Under the pieces are notes generated by a model. It was given only the letters and a program-made list of their open reading frames with translations. It was not told where the DNA came from and made no database searches. Of a stretch of 64,000 bases of DNA, positions 25,537-34,668 are shown piece by piece; position 1 is the stretch's first letter, and the number at the start of each line of letters is the position of its first letter. The stretch comes from an uncultured Clostridia bacterium (GTDB lineage: Bacteria > Bacillota > Clostridia > Oscillospirales > Ruminococcaceae): the NCBI GenBank assembly GCA_947627875.1, contig CANQXS010000010.1:27610-91609 (forward strand), read 5' to 3'. A program made the translations under genes and the position numbers.

Positions 25537-26454
25537 ATGATCAGAGAAAAGCAAACGCGTTCCGGTCCGCTCTTTGAGGTCGATTTTTACCCGGTATTTT
25601 CCGACGGTCGCCGAATGCCGGTGCGTGCCCCGAAGACAAAGCCCTCGACTGAGGAGCAGCAAAGATATAACCGCACTGTTGCGGAGAAGAAGCTGATCCG
25701 GCTCGTCAATGCAAATTTTGACAGCTCTGACTACTGGCTCCACCCGACATATGCGCCGCAGTATGCGCCGCAGGACGAGGAGAAAGCCCGCCGGGACGTC
25801 TCTAACTTCTTTCGCAGGGTGAGAACGAAGCGCGCTGCTGCTCTGAAAGAATGCCGAAAGGAGCTTGCAGCGTTGGAAAAAGCTTATGCGGCGCCGAACG
25901 GATATCTGCTTTCGGGAATCGAAAAGCTCAAAGCAAAGATTGACAAGCTGTCACAGCCGTTAAGATACATATACGTCATGGAGTGTGTGACCTATAAACG
26001 GGGGAAGCTCGCCGGTCAGAAGAACTTTCACTTCCATATCTTTCTCACCGGTGGGCTCGACCGCGGGGTAATCGAAGATATGTGGCCCTACGGTATGAGG
26101 ACAAACTGCGACCGTTTTCAGCCCGAGCGCTTCGGACCCGAGGCTGCGGCGCTGTATATGTCGAAGGACCCGCAGGGCTCAAAGCGGTTCGTCTGCTCGC
26201 GCAGCATCGTCCGTCCGAAGGAAAGACGGCGCGACGGCAGAATATCTCACGCCGGCGTTAAGCGTATGGCGACAGCGCGCCCGGATGACGCGAAGTATTG
26301 GGAAAAACGCTATAAGGGCTATCGCTTTCTGCGCTGCTATTCAAGATTCAACAGCTTCAACGGTCAGTGGTATGTGTCGGTCGTCATGTACCGCGCAGAG
26401 GGCGATCCGCCGAAATGGGAAGCGGATGACTGGATCACGGAGGACTATACCTAA
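25537..26454 (+). CDS. HUH-type Rep-like replication initiator
   Basis: 305 residues. A central RYIYVMECV strand, then the metal-binding FHFHIFLTGG (HxH, about residue 168), and AAALYMSKDP with a candidate catalytic Tyr at about 208. This order matches rolling-circle HUH endonucleases in inovirus- and plasmid-like replicons. The protein probably nicks DNA to start prophage replication, since no primase, helicase or polymerase gene is present. Preceded 8 nt earlier by a replication-like accessory gene. Confidence 0.65.
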   Translation: MIREKQTRSGPLFEVDFYPVFSDGRRMPVRAPKTKPSTEEQQRYNRTVAEKKLIRLVNANFDSSDYWLHPTYAPQYAPQDEEKARRDVSNFFRRVRTKRAAALKECRKELAALEKAYAAPNGYLLSGIEKLKAKIDKLSQPLRYIYVMECVTYKRGKLAGQKNFHFHIFLTGGLDRGVIEDMWPYGMRTNCDRFQPERFGPEAAALYMSKDPQGSKRFVCSRSIVRPKERRRDGRISHAGVKRMATARPDDAKYWEKRYKGYRFLRCYSRFNSFNGQWYVSVVMYRAEGDPPKWEADDWITEDYT

Positions 26455-26471
26455 GCGGGAGGAAAAAGCGA

Positions 26472-26956
26472 TTGAAAAAAGAAGCGACACGGGATTATGT
26501 GATCGAGATATTCCGGAAGTACGCCGCTGCCGGATATCCGAGCTATGAGCGGGAGCGGGAGCGGATATATCGCGAAGTCCTTAATGCCTGCTCAGACCTC
26601 AACGGTGAAGCTGCTGTCGTGCAGGCGGAGACGGCTGTCGCGAATAATTCCGCATATCTTACCGATATAGCGGCAGCCGAGGCGACGTTCAAACTATTGG
26701 CTGCCGGCGGGCGAAACGAAATCGTAAACGCGGTTAAGGAATATACTGTGCTGCGCCGCTTCTGTCCTTTCATCGGGGGACTATCACGAATCGGGTAATC
26801 CGGTTCGCAGCCACTTGCCCTGCAAGCGAATCGCAGATATATCGGTGGCTTAAGTATGCGAGGTTACTTTGCGCTGCCCTTCGCGGGCTGAGCATTTCCG
26901 ACCGCGATCGCAAGCTATACCGGATAAGCGAAAAGATGATAGTAGTGCGACCGTGA
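26472..26956 (+). pseudogene. Phage helix-turn-helix regulator, frameshifted
   Basis: From TTG 26472 (GGGAGGAAAAA upstream) the frame runs to TAA at 26798 (108 residues). Its natural continuation lies in another frame: from ATA 26741 it reads IYCAAPLLSFHRGTITNRV, RFAATCPASESQIYRWLKY and ARLLCAALRGL and ends at TGA 26954. Restoring one A in GGAATATAC (26738-26746) joins the two. The C-terminal half resembles a helix-turn-helix. Position before the packaging genes suggests a late-gene regulator, probably broken here unless the base is an error. Confidence 0.6.
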
Positions 26957-26996
26957 TTCCGGCTATAATGGAATCATAGAATAATATTTATTCGAC

Positions 26997-27023
26997 CGCC
27001 GCCAACAACGGCGGCGTTGTTTT
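26997..27023 (+). terminator. Terminator before the HNH gene
   Basis: 7-bp stem CGCCGCC / GGCGGCG, loop AACAAC, then TTGTTTT. It separates the early and packaging transcripts. Confidence 0.8.
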
Positions 27024-27032
27024 GAGGCGGCA

Positions 27033-27350
27033 ATGACTGAAAAATATCTGAATTGGCTCAGAGGGCTGATTGAAGACAACAACCTTGCGCCCTTCTATCA
27101 GTCGCGGGAATTCCGAAGAATCTCCGACCGTGTGCTCAAGGAGCAGAAGGAATGCCAGATCTGCAAGCAGGAACACCGCTACGGTCCGGCTGAGATCGCG
27201 CACCACATATTCCGCGTTCGGGAACATCCCGAGCTTGCCCTGTCGGTCTACACGCCCGACGGCGCGCGAAATATAATCGCGGTCTGCAAGAAATGTCACA
27301 ACAAGATTCACTTTCCGAAGCGGAGATATATGAACGCAGAAAAATGGTAA
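27033..27350 (+). CDS. HNH endonuclease
   Basis: 105 residues. CQICK, then AEIAHHIFRV (catalytic His), NIIAVCKKCHNKIH: a complete HNH site with a zinc-binding Cys set. HNH proteins next to P27-type small terminases and HK97 packaging genes assist terminase cutting at cos ends in known cos phages. GAGGCGG lies before the ATG. Confidence 0.9.
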   Translation: MTEKYLNWLRGLIEDNNLAPFYQSREFRRISDRVLKEQKECQICKQEHRYGPAEIAHHIFRVREHPELALSVYTPDGARNIIAVCKKCHNKIHFPKRRYMNAEKW

Positions 27351-27506
27351 CCCCCCCGGTCGAAAAAATTAGTATTTTTTGTAAATAAAAAACCGGTGGG
27401 AAACTCGACAAAACCGATTTTTCGCGCGCACGAGGAAAAATATACTAAATTTTAAAAAGGCGGCGTTGAAAAAAACGCGGGATTTTTTCAAAAAGTTGGT
27501 GAAAAA
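27351..27506. other. Non-coding gap between HNH and small terminase; candidate cos region
   Basis: 156 bp without a gene. It opens with CCCCCCCGGT right behind the HNH stop and continues A/T-rich. In cos phages with this gene order the packaging site lies here; no cohesive end can be proven from sequence alone. Confidence 0.35.
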
Positions 27507-27815
27507 ATGGCGGTATCGAAGTCAAAAGTTAAAACATCGCTGCTCGAACAGCTCAGGCTGTTGCAAGCCGACAAGCCGGTCTTTCTCTCGCTTGTCGATG
27601 ACTATATGAAGCTGTGGACGACGAAGGAGAAGCTGCTGAAAGATATCGCGACCCGCGGAATCTCGTTTGAGGATTATTCGGCGAACGGAAAGCTGATGAT
27701 GAAGCAGAACCCTTCGACGAAGGAGGTCGTCGCCGTCAGCTCGCAGATGCTGAAAATCCTTGAGCAGCTGCACATTTCGACAACGACGCTAATTGCCGAA
27801 GATGAAATTATGTGA
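27507..27815 (+). CDS. Terminase small subunit, P27 family
   Basis: 102 residues. LVDDYMKLWTTKEKLLKDI and the ending SQMLKILEQLHIS match P27-type small terminases, which recognise the packaging site and hand it to the large subunit. Followed, with overlap, by the large subunit. Confidence 0.85.
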   Translation: MAVSKSKVKTSLLEQLRLLQADKPVFLSLVDDYMKLWTTKEKLLKDIATRGISFEDYSANGKLMMKQNPSTKEVVAVSSQMLKILEQLHISTTTLIAEDEIM

Positions 27816-29493
27816 CGAGCTTGAGGAGTATCTTGAAATAGTCGAAGCCCCCGGCGCAATAGTCTGCCCCGAGCAGAAAGCTCTCGCAAAATTGGTGCGC
27901 CGCGCTTTCGAGCAGGAGGACATCTATGTCGACACCGAGCAGCTTGCAAGATATATGAGCTATCAGCGGTATTTTCCGTTTGAGCTCTACGCTTGGGAGA
28001 AATTCATATTTACGCTGCACTGCTGCACATATCGCCGCGACGGCGGTCTTCCCCGCTGGTCGGCGCTCAAGGGCGTAATCGGCAGAGGGGCAGGCAAGAA
28101 CGGATATATGGCGTTTGAGGCTTTTTGCCTGTCGTCTGAGGCGAACGGAATACCGGACTACAATGTTGAAATCTACGCTACCGCCGAAAAGCAGGCAAAG
28201 CGCTCGTTTATGGACATTCACAGAGTTTGTGAGCGAAATCGGAAGCTTTCAAAATTCTATGACTGGAACCTTGAAGTCATCAGAAATTATAAGACTAATT
28301 CGACGATCACATTCAACACTTCGCGCCCCGACTCCAAGGACGGCGGTCGCCCCGGAATCGTGATGTTCGACGAATACCACAAGTACGATAATCGTGAGCT
28401 GATCAACGTCGCCATAGGTGGGCTCGGGAAGACCAAGCACCCGCGCGAGACCTGGATGTCGTCCAACGGCTACACCCGCGGGGCGGTATTTGACAGCACA
28501 CTTGAAGACCTTGAGGCAATTCTCAACGGAGAAATGCCGGACAACGGGACTCTGCCATTTATCTGCCGGCTGAGTGATGCAAAGGAAATCCACAACCCCA
28601 AAAATTGGGAAAAAGCCAATCCCACACTTCACTACGTCGGAAAATCGGAATACGCCGACACCCTCTTCGCCGAAATGATGCGCGAATACAACGAGTATAA
28701 GCGCGATCCGATAGCAGGTCGGGATTTCGCCGTAAAGCGCTGCGGCATAACTATGGGCAACATCGAGACGGAAGTCACGTCTTGGGAAAACAACACCGCT
28801 TGCAGCCGCAGCATAGGAGACATAACCGGCAAATATTGCGTAATGGGAATCGACTACGCTTCGACTCAGGACTTTCTCAGCGCCGGCTATATGTTTCTCG
28901 TCAACTCCGAAATCCGTTGGCTGACGCACGCCTGGGTATGCAAGCACTCGCAGGACCTGCCGAGAATCAAGTATCCGCTTGAAGAAGCCGCGCTTCGCGG
29001 CGAGCTTACAATCGTCGACGACATAGAAATACATCCGGAGCTGCCGGCTGCCTGGCTGCTTGAGACACGGGAAAAATACCGCCTCAATGTTCTCGGCGGA
29101 GCGATAGACCACTTCCGACATACGCTGCTCGCTAAGGCTCTGAAGGAAATCGGCTATATCCCCGAGCATCGCGAAGGGAGCGAAATAGTTGGAAATCTCA
29201 AGCTTATTCGCCCGTCCGATATTGCGCAGATCGCGCAGGCGCTCTGCCTGGAGTTCGGCAGGAAGAGCATAACCTGGGGCGAAAACAATCACACGATGCA
29301 GTGGTTCACGAACAATGTCAAAAAGGTCTCCGACTCTCGCGGCAACATAGGCTTCGAGAAAATCGAGCCGAAATCCCGGAAAACCGACGGCTTTATGGCG
29401 CTCGCAGCGGCAAGGACTCAGCTCTATCGCCTTGAGCCCTACAACCGCAGCTCAAGCCTTACACCCGCAGACTTCGGAGTCTGGACATATTAG
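27802..29493 (+). CDS. terL: Terminase large subunit
   Basis: 563 residues. ATPase: Walker A-like GVIGRGAGKNGY at about 93-104, Walker B GIVMFDEYHK at about 190-200. A C-terminal RNase H-like nuclease follows with acidic residues in YCVMGIDYASTQDF and GAIDHFR. Packages DNA through the portal. ATG 27802 lies in the end of the small subunit; an in-frame TTG at 27793 is possible. Confidence 0.95.
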   Translation: MKLCDELEEYLEIVEAPGAIVCPEQKALAKLVRRAFEQEDIYVDTEQLARYMSYQRYFPFELYAWEKFIFTLHCCTYRRDGGLPRWSALKGVIGRGAGKNGYMAFEAFCLSSEANGIPDYNVEIYATAEKQAKRSFMDIHRVCERNRKLSKFYDWNLEVIRNYKTNSTITFNTSRPDSKDGGRPGIVMFDEYHKYDNRELINVAIGGLGKTKHPRETWMSSNGYTRGAVFDSTLEDLEAILNGEMPDNGTLPFICRLSDAKEIHNPKNWEKANPTLHYVGKSEYADTLFAEMMREYNEYKRDPIAGRDFAVKRCGITMGNIETEVTSWENNTACSRSIGDITGKYCVMGIDYASTQDFLSAGYMFLVNSEIRWLTHAWVCKHSQDLPRIKYPLEEAALRGELTIVDDIEIHPELPAAWLLETREKYRLNVLGGAIDHFRHTLLAKALKEIGYIPEHREGSEIVGNLKLIRPSDIAQIAQALCLEFGRKSITWGENNHTMQWFTNNVKKVSDSRGNIGFEKIEPKSRKTDGFMALAAARTQLYRLEPYNRSSSLTPADFGVWTY

Positions 29494-29501
29494 GAGCAGG
29501 T

Positions 29502-30671
29502 ATGAAATTACGGGAAATTTTTAAGCAAAAATTGAAGGTCAATGGCGCCGAAAGCAGCAGTAATCAAGAGCTTCTTGAAGCCCTTGGGCTGTCAGATTCC
29601 GCATATCGGATCGCGCTCGGGCAGTTCTCAATCAACTGCGCAATCTCGCTGATAGCAGGGCTCGTCGCAAAATGCGAGTTCCGAACATACTGGAACGGCA
29701 AGAAAACCAAGGGCGACGAATATTATCTTTGGAACGTCAAGCCGAACCCCTCGCAAAACAGTACACAATTCATTCAGGAGTTCATTCATAAGCTCTGCTG
29801 GAACAACGAAGCGCTTATATATTCCGTCGGCGACGCCATATATGTGGCGGACTCGTTCGTGAAAACAGAATATGCCACCCGTGAGACGGAATTCACGAAC
29901 ATTTCCCGAAACGGCTATACCCTCACCCGCCGAAAGTACAAGTCCTCGGACGTGATATATCTCAAGCTCAACGACAAAAATATCGCCGCGCTCGTGAGCG
30001 GGCTTCAGGAAAGCTACAACAATCTGATTTCGGAAGCCTGCGACAGATACGTCAAGCTCGGCGGAGAGAAAATCATTATGAACGTCTCAACTCTTGCCCG
30101 CGAAAGTCCGACTTTTGAGAAGACGATGAAGCAGTACATGGAAGAATATTTTAAGACATACTTCGGCAGCAAGAACGCCGTCCTGCCGCTGTTTGAGGGA
30201 TATAAAATCGACCGGCAGACAAATAGCGAGGGCAAGAAAACGGACGAGGTTTCGGGCATTGCTGCAATTAAAAAGGAAAGTATGGACGCAGCGGCTCAGG
30301 CTTTCAAGATTCCACCGGCACTGCTGCGAGGCGACATTGCCGACGTCGAGAATCTCGTCGACAACCTTCTGACATTCTGCATCGACCCGCTCTGCTGCCA
30401 AATCGAGGAGGCTATCACCGCCACTCGCTACTCGAAAGAGAAATACCTCAAGGGTTGCTATCTTTCCATTGATACGACAACAATCAAGCATTTCGACATA
30501 TTCAGTATGGCGGCGAATGTCGATAAGCTGATAGCCTGTGGGCTTTTCAGCGTTGACGACTGCCTCGAGAGAATTGGCGAGGAACCCCGCCGGACAAAAT
30601 TCTCAATGGAGTATTCGAGAACTAAAAACTACGCATCGGAAGGAGGTGACAACAATGTCAATGAAGCTTGA
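29502..30671 (+). CDS. Portal protein, HK97 family
   Basis: 389 residues. NxxPNPSQNSTQFIQEF and the segment GGEKIIMNVSTLARES with an extended C-terminal helix region fit the HK97-type portal (Phage_portal). Forms the dodecameric DNA gate at one capsid vertex. Its end overlaps the protease start by 17 nt. Confidence 0.92.
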   Translation: MKLREIFKQKLKVNGAESSSNQELLEALGLSDSAYRIALGQFSINCAISLIAGLVAKCEFRTYWNGKKTKGDEYYLWNVKPNPSQNSTQFIQEFIHKLCWNNEALIYSVGDAIYVADSFVKTEYATRETEFTNISRNGYTLTRRKYKSSDVIYLKLNDKNIAALVSGLQESYNNLISEACDRYVKLGGEKIIMNVSTLARESPTFEKTMKQYMEEYFKTYFGSKNAVLPLFEGYKIDRQTNSEGKKTDEVSGIAAIKKESMDAAAQAFKIPPALLRGDIADVENLVDNLLTFCIDPLCCQIEEAITATRYSKEKYLKGCYLSIDTTTIKHFDIFSMAANVDKLIACGLFSVDDCLERIGEEPRRTKFSMEYSRTKNYASEGGDNNVNEA

Positions 30672-31518
30672 AAGACTGCGCTTTGACTTTAAGCAGGAGG
30701 CTTCTGCGCCGGAAGTCCTTGAAATCAGGCTCTACGGAGAAATCTGCGGAGACCGCGAAAACTGGTGGACAGGCGAAGTGACCGAGAGCAAGACAAGTCA
30801 GGAGTATTTTGCAAAGAAGCTTGACGAATACAAGGACGTCAAGCAGATAAAGCTCTATATCAACTCCGAGGGCGGAAGCGTCGAGCACGGATATGGCATA
30901 TATGCCAATCTCAAGAGACACCCCGCCGAAAAGACCTGCTATGTTGACGGCTTCGCGAATTCTGTCGCCTCCATAATCGCTATGGCTTGCGACAAAATCA
31001 TTATGTATCCCAACAGCATTATGGGAATCCATAATATTTCCGAAATCGTCTACGGCAACGCGAGCGAGCTCCGCAAGGCTGCCGACGATCTCGACAGAAT
31101 TATGGAGGGCAACCGCGAAATCTATCTTCTGCGCTCGAACGGCAAGATCACTCTTAAAGAGCTGACGAAGCTTCTCGACGAGGAAACATTCCTGACGGCG
31201 GCGCAGTGCCTTGAATACGGCTTCTGCGATGAGATAGACGACGGCAATACAGCCGACGACGGAAAAATCAGAACGGCGACCGAAAACATTCTTGCAAGCG
31301 CCGAGGAGCGTCTCAAGACTATCAAGAGCCTCAGAGAAGCCGCTTCCGCCTTCGAGCCCCCTGCCGGAGAACCGCATAAGAGCATTAAGGAAATCCTTGA
31401 GTCGATTGCGGCGGCCCGCGAGGACACGAAGAAAATCACATCAGCCCCCGCACCCAAATTTACGGGTGACGACATGCTCAACTGCATGATGAAAAATTTT
31501 GAAGGAAAGAAGGAATAA
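30655..31518 (+). CDS. ClpP-type prohead protease
   Basis: 287 residues. ClpP/S14 fold: LYINSEGGSVEHGYGIY, the serine in GFANSVASIIAMACDKI (about residue 104) and His in SIMGIHNIS (about 125). The C-terminal ~80 residues are a charged scaffold-like extension. It removes the capsid delta domain during head maturation. Start at a perfect AAGGAGGTGA site; longer frames lie inside the portal gene. Confidence 0.92.
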   Translation: MSMKLERLRFDFKQEASAPEVLEIRLYGEICGDRENWWTGEVTESKTSQEYFAKKLDEYKDVKQIKLYINSEGGSVEHGYGIYANLKRHPAEKTCYVDGFANSVASIIAMACDKIIMYPNSIMGIHNISEIVYGNASELRKAADDLDRIMEGNREIYLLRSNGKITLKELTKLLDEETFLTAAQCLEYGFCDEIDDGNTADDGKIRTATENILASAEERLKTIKSLREAASAFEPPAGEPHKSIKEILESIAAAREDTKKITSAPAPKFTGDDMLNCMMKNFEGKKE

Positions 31519-31520
31519 GA

Positions 31521-32723
31521 ATGAACATCAATCTCGACAGACTGCGCGAGCAGTTGAAGACCACGAGCGCCTCGCTCATCGAGGCAATAAACAGTGGCGA
31601 CACCGAAAAGGTGAACGCTTGCCTTGAGGAATACGGCAGAGCATATATGTCCGCCCACAGCGACGGCAGCGCTGAAAGAATTATGGAGCAGCTCAACAGC
31701 AACATTCTGACTGCCCGCGGGCTCAAGCCGATGACCGCCGAAGAGCGCACATTCATCAACGACCTCATCAAGGTAAGCAAGTCCGACAACCCGAGGCAGG
31801 CTCTCACCGAGGTGCCTCTTGCGCTGCCCGGGGCAATGATCGATACGATCCTTGAGGATATACGCACCGAACACCCGCTTCTTGCATACATCGACCTCAG
31901 AAGCACCGAGTTCAACGTTCGCGCTATCTACACCGAAAGCGGCAGCTTCAAGGCAACTTGGGGCCCCATCACCGGCAAGATAACTACCGAGCTCAGCGCC
32001 GAGGTGAAGGCTCTCGACAGCACTCAGCACAAGCTCACCGCGTTCCTGCCCATTCCGAAGCCGTTTATCGACTTCGCTCCCGAATGGGTCGCCTCTATCG
32101 TCTACGCGATACTCGAAGAGAGCTACGCCAACGGTATGGAGGACGGCGTCATCAACGGCACCGGCAAGGACCAGCCGATAGGAATGCTCAAGGATCTCAA
32201 GAAGCCCGTAGCAGAGGGCGTGTATTCCGACAAGGACGTCGAGAAGATCACCGCGATAGATCAGGAGACATATCCGAAGCTCGTCGCGAAGCTCTCAAAG
32301 ACCGCAAGCGGCAACGCAAGGACTCTCGACCGCGTTCTCCTGATATGCAACCCCGCGGACTATCTCACCAAGATATGCCCCGCGACTACGGTCCTCCGCA
32401 CCGACGGCTCTTACGCTCTTGATGCGTTTCCCTTCCCGACCGTTGCAATTCAGTGCGCGAGCGTTCCGGAAGGCAAGGCTATTCTCGGAATCGAGAACGG
32501 CTATATCCTGACAATCGGAGTCGGCAAGAACGGCGTAATCGACTACAGCGATCAGGCGCAGTTCCTCGACGACAACCGAGTCTACACCATCAAGGGCTAC
32601 GGCAACGGCCGCCCGAAGGACAACAACAGCTTCATCGTGATCGACATATCTAAGCTTGAGGTGCTCATTCAGAAAGTCAAGGTCGTCGGCACGGTAAGCA
32701 CGAAAGAAGAGCCTGCGGTATAA
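31521..32723 (+). CDS. Major capsid protein, HK97 fold
   Basis: 400 residues. The N-terminal ~100 residues are helical and charged, as in the HK97 delta domain, followed by the capsid fold with ALPGAMIDTILEDI, SGSFKATWGPITGKI and ENGYILTIGVG. Directly downstream of the protease, 2 nt apart. Confidence 0.93.
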   Translation: MNINLDRLREQLKTTSASLIEAINSGDTEKVNACLEEYGRAYMSAHSDGSAERIMEQLNSNILTARGLKPMTAEERTFINDLIKVSKSDNPRQALTEVPLALPGAMIDTILEDIRTEHPLLAYIDLRSTEFNVRAIYTESGSFKATWGPITGKITTELSAEVKALDSTQHKLTAFLPIPKPFIDFAPEWVASIVYAILEESYANGMEDGVINGTGKDQPIGMLKDLKKPVAEGVYSDKDVEKITAIDQETYPKLVAKLSKTASGNARTLDRVLLICNPADYLTKICPATTVLRTDGSYALDAFPFPTVAIQCASVPEGKAILGIENGYILTIGVGKNGVIDYSDQAQFLDDNRVYTIKGYGNGRPKDNNSFIVIDISKLEVLIQKVKVVGTVSTKEEPAV

Positions 32724-32756
32724 TTGCCGTGACTAATCAGCAAGGCGGTGAAAATC

Positions 32757-33047
32757 TTGGAAGAAAGCAGAAAGCTCATGCGCGAAATCAAAAATTATCT
32801 CGGCATTACCTGGGACGATAAGGGGACCGATACAAAGGTCGCCGAAATCATCTCGCAGGGCGAGCACAAGATAATGACGCTGACGAATTCGCCGCGCTCC
32901 GATTTCTTTGCGGAATCAGACGCAAGAAGTCTGCTCTTCGATTATTGCCGCCTTGCCTGGGCGGGTGTTCCCGAAAAGTTCGACGAAGTATATAAGTCGG
33001 ATATAATCGGCGCGAGGCTCGGCAAGATTCTGGGGGTGACGGAATGA
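32757..33047 (+). CDS. Head-tail connector (gp6-like)
   Basis: 96 residues, helical: MREIKNYLGITWDDKGTDTKV and DARSLLFDYCRLAWAG match the gp6-like DNA-packaging/connector fold. TTG 32757 is preferred because AAGGCGGTGA lies 6 nt before it; GTG 32748 is an alternative. Confidence 0.8.
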   Translation: MEESRKLMREIKNYLGITWDDKGTDTKVAEIISQGEHKIMTLTNSPRSDFFAESDARSLLFDYCRLAWAGVPEKFDEVYKSDIIGARLGKILGVTE

Positions 33048-33379
33048 GCCTGTATAAGCCCGAAGCCGTAACCTTCAACGACGGTGTGTTCGACATCTAC
33101 GCCTGCGACAAGTACGGGCGTAAGACTCGGCTCATCAGCGAAGGAAATCGGTTCGGGGCGAATACGCTCGGAGCGACGAGATTCTATGCCGCTGCGGCTG
33201 CGCTGATCACCGTTACCGACCTTATACGAATCCAGATGGGCGTCGAAGTCTGTGAGGAAAATATAATCTGCATCGGCGGCGAGGATTACTCAATCAAGCA
33301 GATTCAGATTATCCCCGACGGGAATCCGCCTCATAAGCTTCTAACGCTGAGCAGGGAGAGACATCATGACAGGGATTAA
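33044..33379 (+). CDS. Head closure / head-tail adaptor protein
   Basis: 111 residues, beta-rich (DIYACDKYGRKTRLISEGNR). Position between the gp6-like connector and the HK97 gp10-like gene identifies it as a head closure or stopper protein. ATGA overlap with the preceding stop. Confidence 0.7.
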   Translation: MSLYKPEAVTFNDGVFDIYACDKYGRKTRLISEGNRFGANTLGATRFYAAAAALITVTDLIRIQMGVEVCEENIICIGGEDYSIKQIQIIPDGNPPHKLLTLSRERHHDRD

Positions 33380-33758
33380 CGATTTTGCACGGGCGATGTC
33401 CGCAGCGTTCGAGGAATACAGCGAAGCGGCGGTCGAAGCCAGCAAAGCGGCAATCGACCGCGTCGCGAAAGGCGCCGATGAAGCAATCAAGGCGCATATG
33501 ACTTTCAGAGAGCGGGCCGGCAGATATCGGAGAAATATGCGGATAGTCACGTCGCATGAAGGACTCTACGACCGCCGCAAGACATGGTATGTTCAAGCTC
33601 CCGATTACCGACTGACTCACCTTCTGGAGCACGGACATCTTTCGCGCGACGGCACGACCCGCGTCAAACCTTACGAACACATCAGATACGGCGAGGAATA
33701 CGTCAGCGAGAATCTTGAAAAAGAGGTGAGACGCAGCTTTGAGCAGATTAGACATTAA
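33366..33758 (+). CDS. HK97 gp10-like tail completion protein
   Basis: 130 residues: N-terminal helix, then YRRNMRIVTSHEGLYDRRKTWYV and LTHLLEHGHLSRDGTTRV, with the conserved LLExGH of the HK97-gp10 family. Acts at the neck or tail terminus. Confidence 0.85.
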   Translation: MTGINDFARAMSAAFEEYSEAAVEASKAAIDRVAKGADEAIKAHMTFRERAGRYRRNMRIVTSHEGLYDRRKTWYVQAPDYRLTHLLEHGHLSRDGTTRVKPYEHIRYGEEYVSENLEKEVRRSFEQIRH

Positions 33759-34068
33759 GGGGCTTCTGCGCGAAGCAGGCTTCAAGCCCGAAAGGATTGC
33801 CGACACAAGCTTCGGCAAACCGACGCCCCTACCGTATGCCGTATATATTCACGGCAGCTCAAGCCCGTTCAGTGCCGACAACGCGATTCTGATTCAGACA
33901 CATAACATAACGGTCGAAATATATACGGATATGCGCAGAGATCAGGAGTTGATCGGCAGCGTTTCCGAAGTCTTCAAACGCCACGGGATAATCTTCGAGA
34001 CAGCTGAAGACTATATAGAGACCGAAAAAACCTACAGAGTATCATTCTATTTTGAGGAGATGATTTAA
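33739..34068 (+). CDS. Tail completion / terminator-like protein
   Basis: 109 residues starting at TTG 33739 (AGAGGTGA upstream, overlapping the previous gene). LPYAVYIHGSSSPFSADNAI and VEIYTDMRRDQELIGSV fit the small tail-terminator proteins found between gp10 and the major tail protein. Confidence 0.72.
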   Translation: MSRLDIKGLLREAGFKPERIADTSFGKPTPLPYAVYIHGSSSPFSADNAILIQTHNITVEIYTDMRRDQELIGSVSEVFKRHGIIFETAEDYIETEKTYRVSFYFEEMI

Positions 34069-34656
34069 ATGGCAGCAGCTAAGGTGGCTCCAAAAATAAC
34101 TTACGGGCTTAAAAATCTCCATTACGCGGTAATGGAGATTGCAGAAGACGGAGCTGTAAGCTACGGCGCGGTCAAAAGCTTTCCGGGCGCCGTAAAAATC
34201 AGTCTCAGCCCTGACGGAGACATATATGAATTCCACGCCGACGACGGCGTGTATTACGAGTGCGACGGAAACGAAGGCTATACCGGCGATCTCGAAGTGG
34301 CGCTTGTTCCGGACGAGTTCAAAATCGACGTTTTCGGTTGGGAGAAGGGCGCAGACGGCATTCTTCACGAAGTGGCAAACGCTCCGCATAAGCATATCGC
34401 TCTTATGGGGCAAATGGCGACTGACGCCGTCGCAAAGAGAGTTGTATTCTACAACGTGTTCTGCGGCCGTCCGAGCCTTGAACAAGAAACCAAGCAGAGA
34501 ACGATGAACGTTCTCACTCAGAAAATGTCGCTTACCTGCCGACCGGTTGAGTCCAACGGTAAGAATTACGTCAAGTCCTCCACCACGCCCGACGTTTCCG
34601 AAGACGCATACAACAGCTTCTTCAAAGCGGTCAAATTGCCGGGAGCTGCGGCTTAA
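34069..34656 (+). CDS. Major tail tube protein, phi13 type
   Basis: 195 residues, beta-rich: YGLKNLHYAVMEI, a SFPGAVKISLSPDGD strand pair and YECDGNEGYTGDLEVALV fit the phi13-family major tail protein. Polymerises into the tail tube around the tape measure. Confidence 0.88.
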   Translation: MAAAKVAPKITYGLKNLHYAVMEIAEDGAVSYGAVKSFPGAVKISLSPDGDIYEFHADDGVYYECDGNEGYTGDLEVALVPDEFKIDVFGWEKGADGILHEVANAPHKHIALMGQMATDAVAKRVVFYNVFCGRPSLEQETKQRTMNVLTQKMSLTCRPVESNGKNYVKSSTTPDVSEDAYNSFFKAVKLPGAAA

Positions 34657-34668
34657 GGAGGCGGCAGA

